Of a stretch of DNA of 64,000 nucleotides, positions 46,058 to 54,690 are shown one piece after another. Source of the stretch: UBA7236 sp964463165 (lineage in GTDB: Bacteria; Bacteroidota; Bacteroidia; Chitinophagales; BACL12); contig CAYXBK010000006.1 of the NCBI GenBank assembly GCA_964463165.1, positions 124,001 to 188,000 of the forward strand, written 5' to 3'. The translations under genes and the position numbers were made by a program. Numbering within the stretch: position 1 is the first letter of the stretch; the number at the start of each line of letters is the position of its first letter. The notes below the pieces were generated by a model. The model had not been told where the DNA came from. It saw only the letters and a list, made by a program, of their open reading frames with translations, and did no database searches.

Positions 46058-47299
46058 TCAGATATTAAATGTTATTGCAATTGTGATTGTATTTTCAATA
46101 TTATTTTCCGGGATTTTAATTTTCCTGTTTGTAAGATCGGCTTTTACTCCAACCATATTATTCCATTGGTAATTTAATCCGCCTCTGATTTCGCGGCGAT
46201 CCCATCGTGGATTATTAAAAGTAGATCCCGATGTTTTAAACATCGTATCGTAATAATAATATCCACCGAATACATAGAATTTTGCATCCGCAGGATTATT
46301 GCAAATCATTGGAAGAATATCATATCCAGCTTCAATGAAATTTCCAAATACAGCACTGCCGACAGGAGTTCGCTTTACATTTAAATTATTCGATAGATTT
46401 TTATTTGCATCACTGATTATAGAAGCATTTTGTAAAGTGCCGTATAATGACATTGCCTGCAGAAATAAGTTTGTATTTTCATAATGAAAATGAAAATCCT
46501 GAACAGTTACCCAGCCATCTTCTTTTATGTCAGGTTTCGGACGGTTGGGTGTGCTGTTTCCCGCATACCCCGAAATACCTATTACAGATCTTTCATTTAA
46601 ATTGTAATCAAAACGCACTGCAGTTGCGAAACTTTCTGCGTTAGCATATTCAAATTTTTGAAAGCTTCCACGCTTGATCCAGTTTGCAGAACTGAAGGCC
46701 GTATTATCCAGAGCATTTACAAATGCAATCTGATAAGAAAATTTTTTATTTTTTCCCAACTCGCCACCTGCACCGATACCTACTTCATACCAACCAACCG
46801 GCAGTATTGTTTCCTCAACATTATTGAATGTGGTTGTGAGATAATCAACGGGTTTATAATAATAATTTGCTAGGCCGACAGGTACTTTGATCTTACCAGC
46901 TTTCAATTCGAGCCATGGTTTTATTTTCCAGCCTAATTCAAGTTCTTCAATTACAACTTCTCCCCCATGCTCTACTTCCTGTTCGTATTCACCGAATTCT
47001 TCAAATTTGTCAAATTCCATTGAAGAACCTGTACCGCCATGTTCAAATTCAATTTCCATTTCGAGTGCGAGTTTCGGACTGATTTGAAAGGTTGGAGCAA
47101 AAACCACATGGTTTATATCAACATTATTCCGCTTGGTTGTATCTGTTTGCCATTGATAATTATTATAGAGTACTGTCCCGTAGACATCAAGGCTGATACG
47201 GTTTATTAATCTGTATGCTGTTGAATCAATTTCCGTTTCCTGTCCGCAGAGAAATCTGCAAAAGAATAATCCGGCAATCAGGATGTAGAGTTTCAGCAC
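46058..47299 (-). CDS. Outer-membrane beta-barrel porin-like protein of the imelysin operon
   Basis: The 413-residue protein has a signal peptide ending near FLCGQ. The mature part consists of alternating amphipathic strands with aromatic girdles, a His-containing acidic loop (EFGEYEQEVEHGGEVVIEE) and the C-terminal strand ending TIAITFNI, as expected for an outer-membrane barrel. It resembles phosphate-selective porin-type proteins of Bacteroidota. As first gene of the operon it is the likely entry channel for the substrate of imelysin. An inverted repeat directly precedes its start. The specific solute is not known. Confidence 0.75.
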   Translation of the reverse strand: MLKLYILIAGLFFCRFLCGQETEIDSTAYRLINRISLDVYGTVLYNNYQWQTDTTKRNNVDINHVVFAPTFQISPKLALEMEIEFEHGGTGSSMEFDKFEEFGEYEQEVEHGGEVVIEELELGWKIKPWLELKAGKIKVPVGLANYYYKPVDYLTTTFNNVEETILPVGWYEVGIGAGGELGKNKKFSYQIAFVNALDNTAFSSANWIKRGSFQKFEYANAESFATAVRFDYNLNERSVIGISGYAGNSTPNRPKPDIKEDGWVTVQDFHFHYENTNLFLQAMSLYGTLQNASIISDANKNLSNNLNVKRTPVGSAVFGNFIEAGYDILPMICNNPADAKFYVFGGYYYYDTMFKTSGSTFNNPRWDRREIRGGLNYQWNNMVGVKADLTNRKIKIPENNIENTITIAITFNI

Positions 47300-47303
47300 T
47301 TAA

Positions 47304-47318
47304 TTAGAATTAATCTAA
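47304..47318 (-). promoter_or_regulatory. Candidate operator palindrome upstream of the porin-imelysin operon
   Basis: TTAGA-N5-TCTAA, a perfect 5+5 inverted repeat, ends 5 bp before the start codon of the first gene. The half-sites resemble those bound by DtxR/MntR-type metal regulators (TTAGG/CCTAA-like). A repressor bound here would block transcription or the start of translation. The assignment is inference. Confidence 0.4.
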
Positions 47319-47413
47319 ACAAATGCAAAGTAATTACAGAAAATCCAGATAAGTAAGAGATTAAGCGGATTGGAAGTAAAATACCCCAATTAAGGTAGCG
47401 GGCAGGATGCGGA

Positions 47414-47863
47414 TCAGGATCTCATTTTATCAAGTAAATCATTTATTTTTTTCGCATCCTCATCTTCTATATTGAGCATACCATTTTCGAAATTGGATAC
47501 TTCTCTGTCGATCGTTTCAAGCAGGAGTAAACCTTTATCTGTAATCACGACATCTGCTTTGCGTTTATCGGACAGGCATTTTTTTCGCTCCACCAGTTGT
47601 TTTAATTCGAGTTTATCTACAAGACGTGAGGCATTACTTGTTTTGTCCAGCATACGGTCCATCAACAGGTTAATAGATGCGGGATTCGGGTATTGGCCGC
47701 GGAGAATGCGCATCACATTAAACTGTTGTGGAGAAAGGTCATAATTTCTGAAAAACTTGATCTGACGGATACCCAGCCAGCTGCTCGTGAACATAAGATT
47801 CAGCACAAGCTTCTGTCTTTCACTTTTAAATTTACTTTGCTTGATTTCGTCTTCGAGTCGCAT
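47414..47863 (-). CDS. MarR-family transcriptional regulator
   Basis: The 149-residue protein shows the MarR fold: N-terminal dimerisation helix, winged helix with DLSPQQFNVMRIL and NASRLVDKLELKQLVER, the wing CLSDKRKADVVITDKG, and a C-terminal dimerisation helix. It lies 114 bp upstream of the porin gene on the same strand and has no other obvious target. It could regulate the iron operon or the adjacent T9SS gene, but neither is shown by the sequence. Confidence 0.9.
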   Translation of the reverse strand: MRLEDEIKQSKFKSERQKLVLNLMFTSSWLGIRQIKFFRNYDLSPQQFNVMRILRGQYPNPASINLLMDRMLDKTSNASRLVDKLELKQLVERKKCLSDKRKADVVITDKGLLLLETIDREVSNFENGMLNIEDEDAKKINDLLDKMRS

Positions 47864-47929
47864 AATACAGAAATATATTGCTCCCTGTCAAGAGGCGAAA
47901 CAGTTTGTGTCGTAAAAGATCAAAACAGA

Positions 47930-49861
47930 TTACTGTCTTATAAATCTTGTTGTAAATTTAGATTCCTTGCTCTGGACAGAAATGAAGTAAGTTCCTGAAG
48001 GCAGGCTGCCAACTTCATTAATTGCGACGGTAGCGCCAGGATCAGTAACATTTATCTTCTTCTCGAATACCAATACGCCGGCTGCATCAAAAACAGTAAT
48101 ATCGAAATCACCTGTTTCTGTTCCTGTATAAATCGAGATCTGCTGATCAACTAAGGTCGGGTATATTTTCATACCTTCCATTTCACCTTCTCTCGGCATC
48201 GGTGTAGTAAATTCAAGAATTGTAGATTTTGCGGTCCATCCTGCTTCACATCTTCCCATAACATAAGCAACATAATGCGTTCCCGGCGTGAGGCCGATCA
48301 TCAATGCAGTAGAATCTTTTGTAACAAAGCTGTATTGGGTTCCATATCCATCCGATCTCTTCATGTACAATTTATATTTCTCCGCCCCATATAACCAATT
48401 CCATTTAATCAATGCGGAATTAGGAGTTAATTGCAGTATTGTTGGATGTTGCGGCGGATCGCATTTTTGCTCCTGTCCGTAAAATGCATAAACAACTCCC
48501 TCGCCATATGTATCACCCGTATATTCATCACCTGAAACGATAATATCGTCATGGCCGTCGCCATTTACATCTCCAGCACGGCAAAGATTTGTTCCGACAG
48601 CTGAATAAGCAGCTGTACCGATAAATGTCCAGGCCGGTTTGCGCTGCGGTCCTGCCGGGCCACCCAGATATAATTCTGCTTTACCCGCATGCATGAATGC
48701 TCCGTCATCATAATATTTTGCACCAACAAGTAAATCACCGTAACCGTCGTGATTCAAGTCACCGGCTTCATTTACATTGAATGCCCAGCGTTCGTCATAT
48801 TGACTTCCTGTACCGATCCAACCCACTTCATCCTGCAATCCGTCGGCACCGCCGTAATGAACGTGTAATTTTCCTGATTGATAAATTCCATTTGCATCAT
48901 AGCGTGGAGCACCAATCACAAGATCATCATAACCATCACCGTTCAAATCTCCACCTGTTGTCTGGTTAATGGCATAAAATGAAGTATCCATTGCACCGCC
49001 CACAGCCATAAATTCAAGATCCTCATCAACACCTCCATCATCACCTCTGAAAACGCAAACCATACCATCTCCGATTAAAAATATATATCCGCCTATGGAT
49101 ACATCCATATATCCATCTCCATTGATATCACCGGCTCTGTCGAGTGAAACGCCAATATTTGCATCAGTTGTAGCACCGATCTCGACAAAATTTTCAGTTA
49201 GTGCCGGTCCATCAGCAGTACCTAAATAAATCCATGCTTTACCTGCCTTATTTCCAACACCAGGCCCTAATGTTTCATCATCATCCCATCCATGAGCACC
49301 TACTGCGATATCATCAAAACCATCGAGATTGATATCACCTAAAATAGTGACTGCTTCGCCCAATTTAGCTTGTTTTCTTGCACTCACTTTTGTCCATGAT
49401 GGTACCATTGCAGGACCATCAGGTCCGCCTTTATAATAATATACTTTTCCTTCATTGATTTTTGTTCCGGTATACTGATGTGAGCCGATCAGTACGTCAT
49501 CATAACCGTCTCCGTTTACATCTCCGGAAATTGAAACACATCTTCCGTATCCTGCACTGTCGTTTTCTCCATACGTAACCCAGGCCGGTTCGTCGGACAG
49601 ACCTGTAGCGGATCCATAATAAATGAATGCTGCACCTTCACCGGCAAAAGCATTCGTATAACTCGGCGCACCGATAATGATATCGTCGTAACCATCACCA
49701 TTTACGTCGCCGCCGCCGTCAAGCCAAAAGCCAAAATCACAATCATAGGCATTGCCTTCAACCATCCAGTCGTACGCATTATGAATTGGCGGGATTGTAA
49801 CACCGGTTAACAATACGATCATTGAAATGATGGAAACTAATCTGAAATAGGGATTTCTCAT
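47930..49861 (-). CDS. FG-GAP (integrin-alpha-like) propeller protein with fibronectin III-like and T9SS domains
   Basis: The 643-residue protein has a signal peptide followed by seven FG-GAP repeats with Ca-binding loops of the type DVNGDGYDDIIIG (seven counted, about residues 45-440), which together would form a seven-bladed propeller. A fibronectin III-like domain (about 450-545; PTILQLTPNSALIKWNW) and a T9SS sorting domain (YPTLVDQQISIY to TTRFIRQ) follow. It is predicted to be exported and surface-bound, and to bind calcium. The ligand is unknown. Confidence 0.88.
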   Translation of the reverse strand: MRNPYFRLVSIISMIVLLTGVTIPPIHNAYDWMVEGNAYDCDFGFWLDGGGDVNGDGYDDIIIGAPSYTNAFAGEGAAFIYYGSATGLSDEPAWVTYGENDSAGYGRCVSISGDVNGDGYDDVLIGSHQYTGTKINEGKVYYYKGGPDGPAMVPSWTKVSARKQAKLGEAVTILGDINLDGFDDIAVGAHGWDDDETLGPGVGNKAGKAWIYLGTADGPALTENFVEIGATTDANIGVSLDRAGDINGDGYMDVSIGGYIFLIGDGMVCVFRGDDGGVDEDLEFMAVGGAMDTSFYAINQTTGGDLNGDGYDDLVIGAPRYDANGIYQSGKLHVHYGGADGLQDEVGWIGTGSQYDERWAFNVNEAGDLNHDGYGDLLVGAKYYDDGAFMHAGKAELYLGGPAGPQRKPAWTFIGTAAYSAVGTNLCRAGDVNGDGHDDIIVSGDEYTGDTYGEGVVYAFYGQEQKCDPPQHPTILQLTPNSALIKWNWLYGAEKYKLYMKRSDGYGTQYSFVTKDSTALMIGLTPGTHYVAYVMGRCEAGWTAKSTILEFTTPMPREGEMEGMKIYPTLVDQQISIYTGTETGDFDITVFDAAGVLVFEKKINVTDPGATVAINEVGSLPSGTYFISVQSKESKFTTRFIRQ

Positions 49862-49949
49862 GGTTTAAAATTTAACGTCTAAAGATATTAAATACCTGTT
49901 GTAATCTCAAAATTGTTTGGGATTAAAAAGTTGATATCAATAAAACTGT

Positions 49950-52367
49950 TTAGAAATTCAGACTCAGACTCAACACAAAATTCCTTCCGGCCTGTGGAAA
50001 ATAACCATTTAATTCCTGTTCGGCACCCTCATATACATATCTGTACACCCAGGCATTTGATTCATAGTTATAACCGAATATGTTTTGAACAATAAATTTC
50101 ATTCCGAGGTCCCGTATAAATTTTTGAGAGATATTAAAATTCACTGCGAGGTCATTAATTAAATACGGATCGAGGCTCCGTTCTTTCGTTGAAGTGTTAT
50201 CAATATATTGGCGGCCTACATATTTTGTTTGAAATGAAACTGATAAATTATGATAGTTATGAGTCGCATCCTGCAGCCGGTGAAATAAAATAAATTCAAT
50301 CTGATCAGCTGCGATCAATGCGGGTGAAAATGCAAGTGCGCTATTTTTATAAGTTTCAGCAATCTGATCACCTGTATCCCAATTATCGATAAATTCGGTA
50401 TATTCTTTAATTCTGTTCCTGCTGATCGTAAAATTTGCATTCCAGATAAGTTTTGAGAAAAATGTTTTTGCCCACGCACATTCAATTCCCGCCCTGAAAC
50501 TTTCCGGAACATTTATTCTCGTATATGCTCCCACATCATTTACCTCTCCGTTTAAAACCAATTGATTTATATAATGCATATAATAAACATTCGTGTGCAT
50601 CTGCCAGCCGTGTACATTTACTTTATGACCTGCCTCCATATCATATAAAATCTCGGGAAGCGGGCGGCTCAGTTCGGATGATTCTACATAATCATCGCGA
50701 TTTGGCTCCTTCCCTGATTTTGCAACAGATAAATACAACAACTGATTTGCAACGGGTGCGTAGGAAATCCCTATTTTCGGATTAAAAAACAGAATATTCA
50801 CTTTTTGATCCACCTGAATAATTTCGTCATCAGTTCCATACTCATATCCATTAAAAGTATAATTCACATTGCGCATTTGCAGATCAAGCCAGCCGGTAAA
50901 TTTATCAGAAAGTTTACAGGAAAATTGCGCATACATATTCGCATCGTTTTTTAATGCGTCGTTGCGGTACCATTCAAAATTATTTCCAAGTGTTGTTGCA
51001 AATTCACTCCAGATGATTTTCCCGAAATGATCACCGGCATATAGATAAAATGCTGCACCTGTTTTGAATGAAAGTTTTTTACCGGCAAATACATTTTCAT
51101 AATTCAGGTACGCACCGTAATATGCATTGTCGAGCCATTTTTGTGTGATAAAATCAGATGAGAAAATTGTATCCGTTCCGGCAACTACCGGTGCAACACC
51201 GTAATCTGAAAAATATTGATCGCTTTCAAGCTGTTCGTAATATCCAAGGCCTTTGGTATAATTCATAGTAAAATTCAGAAGCCCGTCTTTTTTAAAATAA
51301 AAATACTGGTGCCATTGATAATGTGTTTGTGTATAATTATCCGTTTGATTTTCGTAGGTATATGGATTAAATGTCCGGTTGGTGACAAGTGAATCTTTCG
51401 GTACACCACCCCAGCTTTGATAGGTATGTTCTTCTCCTGAAAAAATATTTACGATGGAAGAATATGTATTTCCACGGTAAGCGCCCGTCAGGAAAAAAGA
51501 ATTCAGATCTGCAAAAGACCTGTCGATATATCCATTGCTTTTAATTTTCGAAACCCGTCCTTCAACAATCCATTTATTGTTTAATGCGCCTGTTCCGAAT
51601 GCTGCATTTGCTTTCAATAAATTAAATGAGCCGGCAGCAAAGGATGCAGAAGCATATGGTTTACTGCTCAGATTATTTGTATTTATATTGATTGCACCAC
51701 CGAGGGAGCTGATACCGTTTGAAGAAGTACCCACACCTCTTTGGATCTGAATATCATCAACACTCGCCGCAATATCCGGCAGATCAACCCAATAGGTTTG
51801 TTCGGATTCTGCATCATTATATGGCACTCCATTTATCGTAACATTAATTCTTGTTGCATCCGATCCGCGAATCCGTATACCTGTATATCCAATACCATTT
51901 CCTGCATCGGACGTAACAACTGCAGAAGGTGTAAATTCCAAAAGCATCGGCATATCTTCTCCGAAATTATTTTTATTTAAATCTTCACCATTGATATTTG
52001 TATACGTTATGGGAGCTGTATAATCGGCACGTGTATCTGTAATTACCACAGGTTCAAATAAATTATTTTTAGGGAGCATATAAATAAAAATATGCTGATA
52101 TATATCTTCCACACCCGTTTGCACACCGTTTGAAACATGCTGAAATGCGATATGTGTTGCAGAAGGAATTTGTTGTTGATTTACAGTAGCATGAAAATAC
52201 CCCATGCTGTCGGACAGTGTATATATATTCGATGCAGAAAAATAAATGACTGCATTTTCAATTGGTGTATTATCCAATTGATTTATTACAACACCGCTTA
52301 CTTCAAATTGCGCAAAAGAAAATTTCGCAATTAAAATACAAGAGAATATGCTGACAAGTTTTTTCAT
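49950..52367 (-). CDS. TonB-dependent outer-membrane receptor, predicted thiamine transporter
   Basis: The 805-residue receptor has a signal peptide ending at SFAQ, a CarboxypepD-regulatory-like domain (about 20-100), a plug domain (VVITDTRADYTAPITYTN to LGGAINI) and a 22-strand-type barrel ending LSLSLNF with the terminal Phe. The start at 52367 is preferred; a reading from 52514 would run through a TPP riboswitch. The riboswitch directly upstream and the adjoining pnuC-type transporter indicate thiamine as the substrate, like the TPP-regulated TonB receptors of Bacteroides. Energy would come from an ExbB-ExbD-TonB system such as that at 18634-20559. Confidence 0.88.
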   Translation of the reverse strand: MKKLVSIFSCILIAKFSFAQFEVSGVVINQLDNTPIENAVIYFSASNIYTLSDSMGYFHATVNQQQIPSATHIAFQHVSNGVQTGVEDIYQHIFIYMLPKNNLFEPVVITDTRADYTAPITYTNINGEDLNKNNFGEDMPMLLEFTPSAVVTSDAGNGIGYTGIRIRGSDATRINVTINGVPYNDAESEQTYWVDLPDIAASVDDIQIQRGVGTSSNGISSLGGAININTNNLSSKPYASASFAAGSFNLLKANAAFGTGALNNKWIVEGRVSKIKSNGYIDRSFADLNSFFLTGAYRGNTYSSIVNIFSGEEHTYQSWGGVPKDSLVTNRTFNPYTYENQTDNYTQTHYQWHQYFYFKKDGLLNFTMNYTKGLGYYEQLESDQYFSDYGVAPVVAGTDTIFSSDFITQKWLDNAYYGAYLNYENVFAGKKLSFKTGAAFYLYAGDHFGKIIWSEFATTLGNNFEWYRNDALKNDANMYAQFSCKLSDKFTGWLDLQMRNVNYTFNGYEYGTDDEIIQVDQKVNILFFNPKIGISYAPVANQLLYLSVAKSGKEPNRDDYVESSELSRPLPEILYDMEAGHKVNVHGWQMHTNVYYMHYINQLVLNGEVNDVGAYTRINVPESFRAGIECAWAKTFFSKLIWNANFTISRNRIKEYTEFIDNWDTGDQIAETYKNSALAFSPALIAADQIEFILFHRLQDATHNYHNLSVSFQTKYVGRQYIDNTSTKERSLDPYLINDLAVNFNISQKFIRDLGMKFIVQNIFGYNYESNAWVYRYVYEGAEQELNGYFPQAGRNFVLSLSLNF

Positions 52368-52428
52368 CACAAAGGCTTTTAAATTAATTCCTGCAAATGG
52401 AGCCTCTGCTAAAGGAAGAATAAAAATT

Positions 52429-52508
52429 TCCTCAATCCCTCTCCGGCATAACCCGGCAGGTTCGATGGGTTTAATCTCAGTCCGCCGCGGCGGACACCCC
52501 ATGAGATG
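52429..52508 (-). promoter_or_regulatory. TPP (thiamine pyrophosphate) riboswitch
   Basis: Read on the minus strand the element has the THI-box signature in order: P1 (TCTCA pairing with TGAGG), GGGGTG, a short P3 hairpin (TCCGC-CGCG-GCGGA), CTGAGA, ACCC pairing back to GGGT, CGAACCTG, a CCGG-GTTATG-CCGG hairpin, and GAGAGGGATTGAG. These are the conserved pyrimidine- and pyrophosphate-sensing parts of the TPP aptamer. It stands about 60 bp before the start codon of the TonB receptor. A downstream pairing of AGAGGCT with AGCCTTT just before ATG could sequester the start, so control may be translational. Expression should fall when thiamine is plentiful. Confidence 0.9.
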
Positions 52509-52511
52509 ATG

Positions 52512-52519
52512 CAAAAATA
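52512..52519 (-). promoter_or_regulatory. Candidate -7 element of the riboswitch transcript
   Basis: On the minus strand the octamer is TATTTTTG, matching TAnnTTTG, a few bases before the 5' end of the TPP aptamer. No good -33 element is seen, but the position fits a transcription start at the aptamer. Confidence 0.5.
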
Positions 52520-52555
52520 ATCAGTAAACCATCAAATAAAAAATAAACCTCCGGG

Positions 52556-53059
52556 TCAGGTTTCGAGAACTGAGAAGATCGTGCGCAGGCGTTTATCAAT
52601 ATCGCCTGTTAATTCGATGAAACGGAGTTTATGATGCACTAAGAATGATTTATAAATTTCGTACAGATGCTCTCTTCGTTTCTCATCCTCCCGGAGCGGA
52701 TCAGGTTGCCAGGGGAAATCGGGCACGCATAAAAAATAGATATCAGGTAATCTTTCCAAATATGCATTTGTAATCCACGGTTCGCATTGATTGAATTTAT
52801 CGTCGCACCAGATTTTAATTGTGGCGAGATCGGTATCGCAAATTAATAAAGGCGGATTCAGTGATTTAATTTTTTCCTCTTCGGCAAGTTGCAGCATGGA
52901 GATATTGAGTACATCTTCATAATTATACGGCCTGTTGAGTGTTGTGATATAATCTCTGGCAACTTCTTTTACAAACGGAATTTGCAACTGTACCGCAAGA
53001 TTTTTGGCCATTGTTGTTTTTCCGGTTGATTCGGGCCCTGTGAAAACGATCTTCTTCAT
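52556..53059 (-). CDS. NadR-like P-loop kinase next to the thiamine-type transporter
   Basis: The 167-residue protein has an AAA_28/NadR kinase-type fold: P-loop GPESTGKT (residues 8-15), the conserved DTDLATIKIW segment and the lid region PWQPDPLREDEKRREHL. It resembles the ribosylnicotinamide kinase domain of NadR. Its start overlaps the pnuC stop by 4 bp (ATGA). In NAD salvage PnuC passes nicotinamide riboside to this kinase. Here the TPP-riboswitch neighbour argues that the pair may handle thiamine, with this enzyme phosphorylating imported thiamine. Which substrate is used cannot be told from sequence alone. Confidence 0.85.
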   Translation of the reverse strand: MKKIVFTGPESTGKTTMAKNLAVQLQIPFVKEVARDYITTLNRPYNYEDVLNISMLQLAEEEKIKSLNPPLLICDTDLATIKIWCDDKFNQCEPWITNAYLERLPDIYFLCVPDFPWQPDPLREDEKRREHLYEIYKSFLVHHKLRFIELTGDIDKRLRTIFSVLET

Positions 53060-53730
53060 ACAACCATTGATTTTTTCTGCAATTTAGCATACCAGGATAA
53101 ATATCCTGCAATTGCAAGTATTGTAAATATAAGATATTGCAGCGAGCTGAAGCATAATCCCTTGTAAAGAAATAACGGAATGCATGCAGCATCTCCCACC
53201 AGCCAGTAGATCCAGTTTTCAATTTTCTTTTTCGCCATCAGCCACATGCCGGTTAAAAAAAGACCTGTTGTAATTCCATCCCAATAGGGCACAGTGCTGT
53301 CTGTAAACCTGTCGAGCAAATAGCCAAGTCCAAAGCCGACGAGAAGCGTGATAAAAAAGATCAGAAAATTAACTGCGAAAGGATACGACGAAATTTCGGC
53401 TTCTTCATGAGGGGGTTTTTCATCTTTCATCAAAACGCTGTCAATTTCGTTTTGCAGATTTTCTCTCGCCTGGAATTTTCCACCGTGTTTCCAAAAATAC
53501 CATCCGTAAATACTCACAATAAAATAGTAGAAATTAATTCCGGCATCTGCATATAAACCTACATGCAGACAGATATACACATATAATAAAACACTGATTA
53601 TCCCAACTGGATACACCAGTATACTTTCTTTCCTTGCAAACCATACACTCGCAATTCCCGTAATTACAGCAACCATTTCAGGAACTGTCATCAACAAAAA
53701 AGAATCATGAATGCAATCAGTGAATTTCAT
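53056..53730 (-). CDS. PnuC/PnuT-family vitamin transporter, predicted thiamine type
   Basis: The 224-residue inner-membrane protein has about seven membrane segments and the PnuC-specific segment SIYGWYFWKHGG. The second half carries the family pattern KKKIENWIYWLVGDA. A hydrophilic insert (about 90-120, rich in Glu and Lys) separates the halves. PnuC proteins facilitate uptake of nicotinamide riboside, and the TPP-controlled branch (PnuT) takes thiamine. The riboswitch nearby favours thiamine. The ATG at 53730 is preferred to an upstream TTG. An intrinsic terminator ends only 12 bp before this start. Confidence 0.85.
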   Translation of the reverse strand: MKFTDCIHDSFLLMTVPEMVAVITGIASVWFARKESILVYPVGIISVLLYVYICLHVGLYADAGINFYYFIVSIYGWYFWKHGGKFQARENLQNEIDSVLMKDEKPPHEEAEISSYPFAVNFLIFFITLLVGFGLGYLLDRFTDSTVPYWDGITTGLFLTGMWLMAKKKIENWIYWLVGDAACIPLFLYKGLCFSSLQYLIFTILAIAGYLSWYAKLQKKSMVV

Positions 53731-53741
53731 TCTGCCGTAAA

Positions 53742-53777
53742 AAAACAAAGCTGCAAAATAAATTGCAGCTTTGTTTT
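53742..53777 (-). terminator. Intrinsic terminator of the DUF4197 gene, directly before pnuC
   Basis: A perfect 15-bp stem (AAAACAAAGCTGCAA/TTGCAGCTTTGTTTT) with a 6-base loop is followed on the minus strand by a T-run that ends 12 bp before the pnuC start codon. Confidence 0.8.
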
Positions 53778-53815
53778 ATATCTATTTAAAGCACAGTTAA
53801 ACGTGCTGTGAATAA

Positions 53816-54508
53816 TTAATTACCAAAAATCTGTTGTAATAAATCTGTTACCTGGTGGTTCACATCATTCCGGATTTTTTCCTCTTCATTTCCTACCAAT
53901 ACAAATAAACCGTCCAATCCTTTTTTAGTTGCATAATCCGCAAGATCGGTATTCACATCTTCCACCAGTGGAATGGAATTATACAGATCCATTACAGCTT
54001 CCCAGGCGGCCTGTGCTCCTACCGACTCCAGTGAAGTCTGAATATCGGGTTTAAAAGCCGCATATAAATCGTCGAAAGTATGCAGGCGCAAATAATTGGT
54101 GGCTGCTGTATCAACACCGTCTAAAATTGCAACGGCATCATCGAATGTAATATCCAGAATGGCATCTTTAAAGATCGGGGTGGCTTTATTTGCCGCATCT
54201 TCAGCAGCATGGTTCAGTGATTCAACAAAATCATCAATCAAGGCATCTCCTCCGGGAATGGCTCCAACAACTGTGAGAACAATATCAGCTTCCTCCGGGA
54301 ACGGAATTTTTATTTCAGGATTATCAAAATAGCCATTGTATTGTGATCCATTAGAAACAGCTGTATCGGTGCCTACGTTGAGAGCCTCTTTGAGTCCTTC
54401 TGCGATATTCGGGTCTGTAACTAAATCTCCCAAATCTATCTGGTCGCAAGATACAAATACAAAAAGCGAAAGAAACGGGACGAAGAGTAATGATCTGATT
54501 TTTGCCAT
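53816..54508 (-). CDS. DUF4197-family lipoprotein
   Basis: The 230-residue protein has a lipoprotein signal with lipobox FVSC (Cys20). The body matches DUF4197, seen in GLKEALNVGTDTAVS, PEIKIPFPEE, NHAAEDAANKATPIFKDAI and ATNYLRLHTFDDLY. This family is conserved in many Bacteroidota and Proteobacteria without a known function. The start at 54508 (MAKIRSLLF) is preferred to one 20 residues upstream because a promoter lies at 54527-54557. It has its own terminator and is monocistronic. Confidence 0.9.
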   Translation of the reverse strand: MAKIRSLLFVPFLSLFVFVSCDQIDLGDLVTDPNIAEGLKEALNVGTDTAVSNGSQYNGYFDNPEIKIPFPEEADIVLTVVGAIPGGDALIDDFVESLNHAAEDAANKATPIFKDAILDITFDDAVAILDGVDTAATNYLRLHTFDDLYAAFKPDIQTSLESVGAQAAWEAVMDLYNSIPLVEDVNTDLADYATKKGLDGLFVLVGNEEEKIRNDVNHQVTDLLQQIFGN

Positions 54509-54526
54509 ATTTTCTATTTTCCGAAA

Positions 54527-54557
54527 CAAAACTAAAATATCGTGCCACCGTTTGCAA
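54527..54557 (-). promoter_or_regulatory. Bacteroidota-type promoter for the DUF4197 lipoprotein
   Basis: On the minus strand TTG (54557-54555) and TAGTTTTG (54534-54527) are separated by 20 bp. The predicted start of transcription falls about 10 bp before the ATG at 54508. Confidence 0.55.
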
Positions 54558-54653
54558 TTATTTTTCAATATTCATGGTTTAGGAATTGAAAAGTTTCCCT
54601 AAAACTGCGGAAACCACAAAAATTTGTCCTTCATATCACATACACGCGGGTTC

Positions 54654-54661
54654 TATTTTTG
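54654..54661 (+). promoter_or_regulatory. Candidate -7 element for the first cytochrome lipoprotein
   Basis: TATTTTTG matches TAnnTTTG 30 bp before the start at 54691. The nearest TTTG (54623-54626) is 27 bp upstream, too far for a good -33 box. Confidence 0.35.
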
Positions 54662-54690
54662 AGTTGTAATTGCATAAATAAGATTGAAGT

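Noticed and set aside
52368..52514. N-terminal extension of the TonB receptor up to 52514
   Set aside because: It runs through the TPP riboswitch and adds an unlikely segment before a perfect signal peptide starting at 52367.
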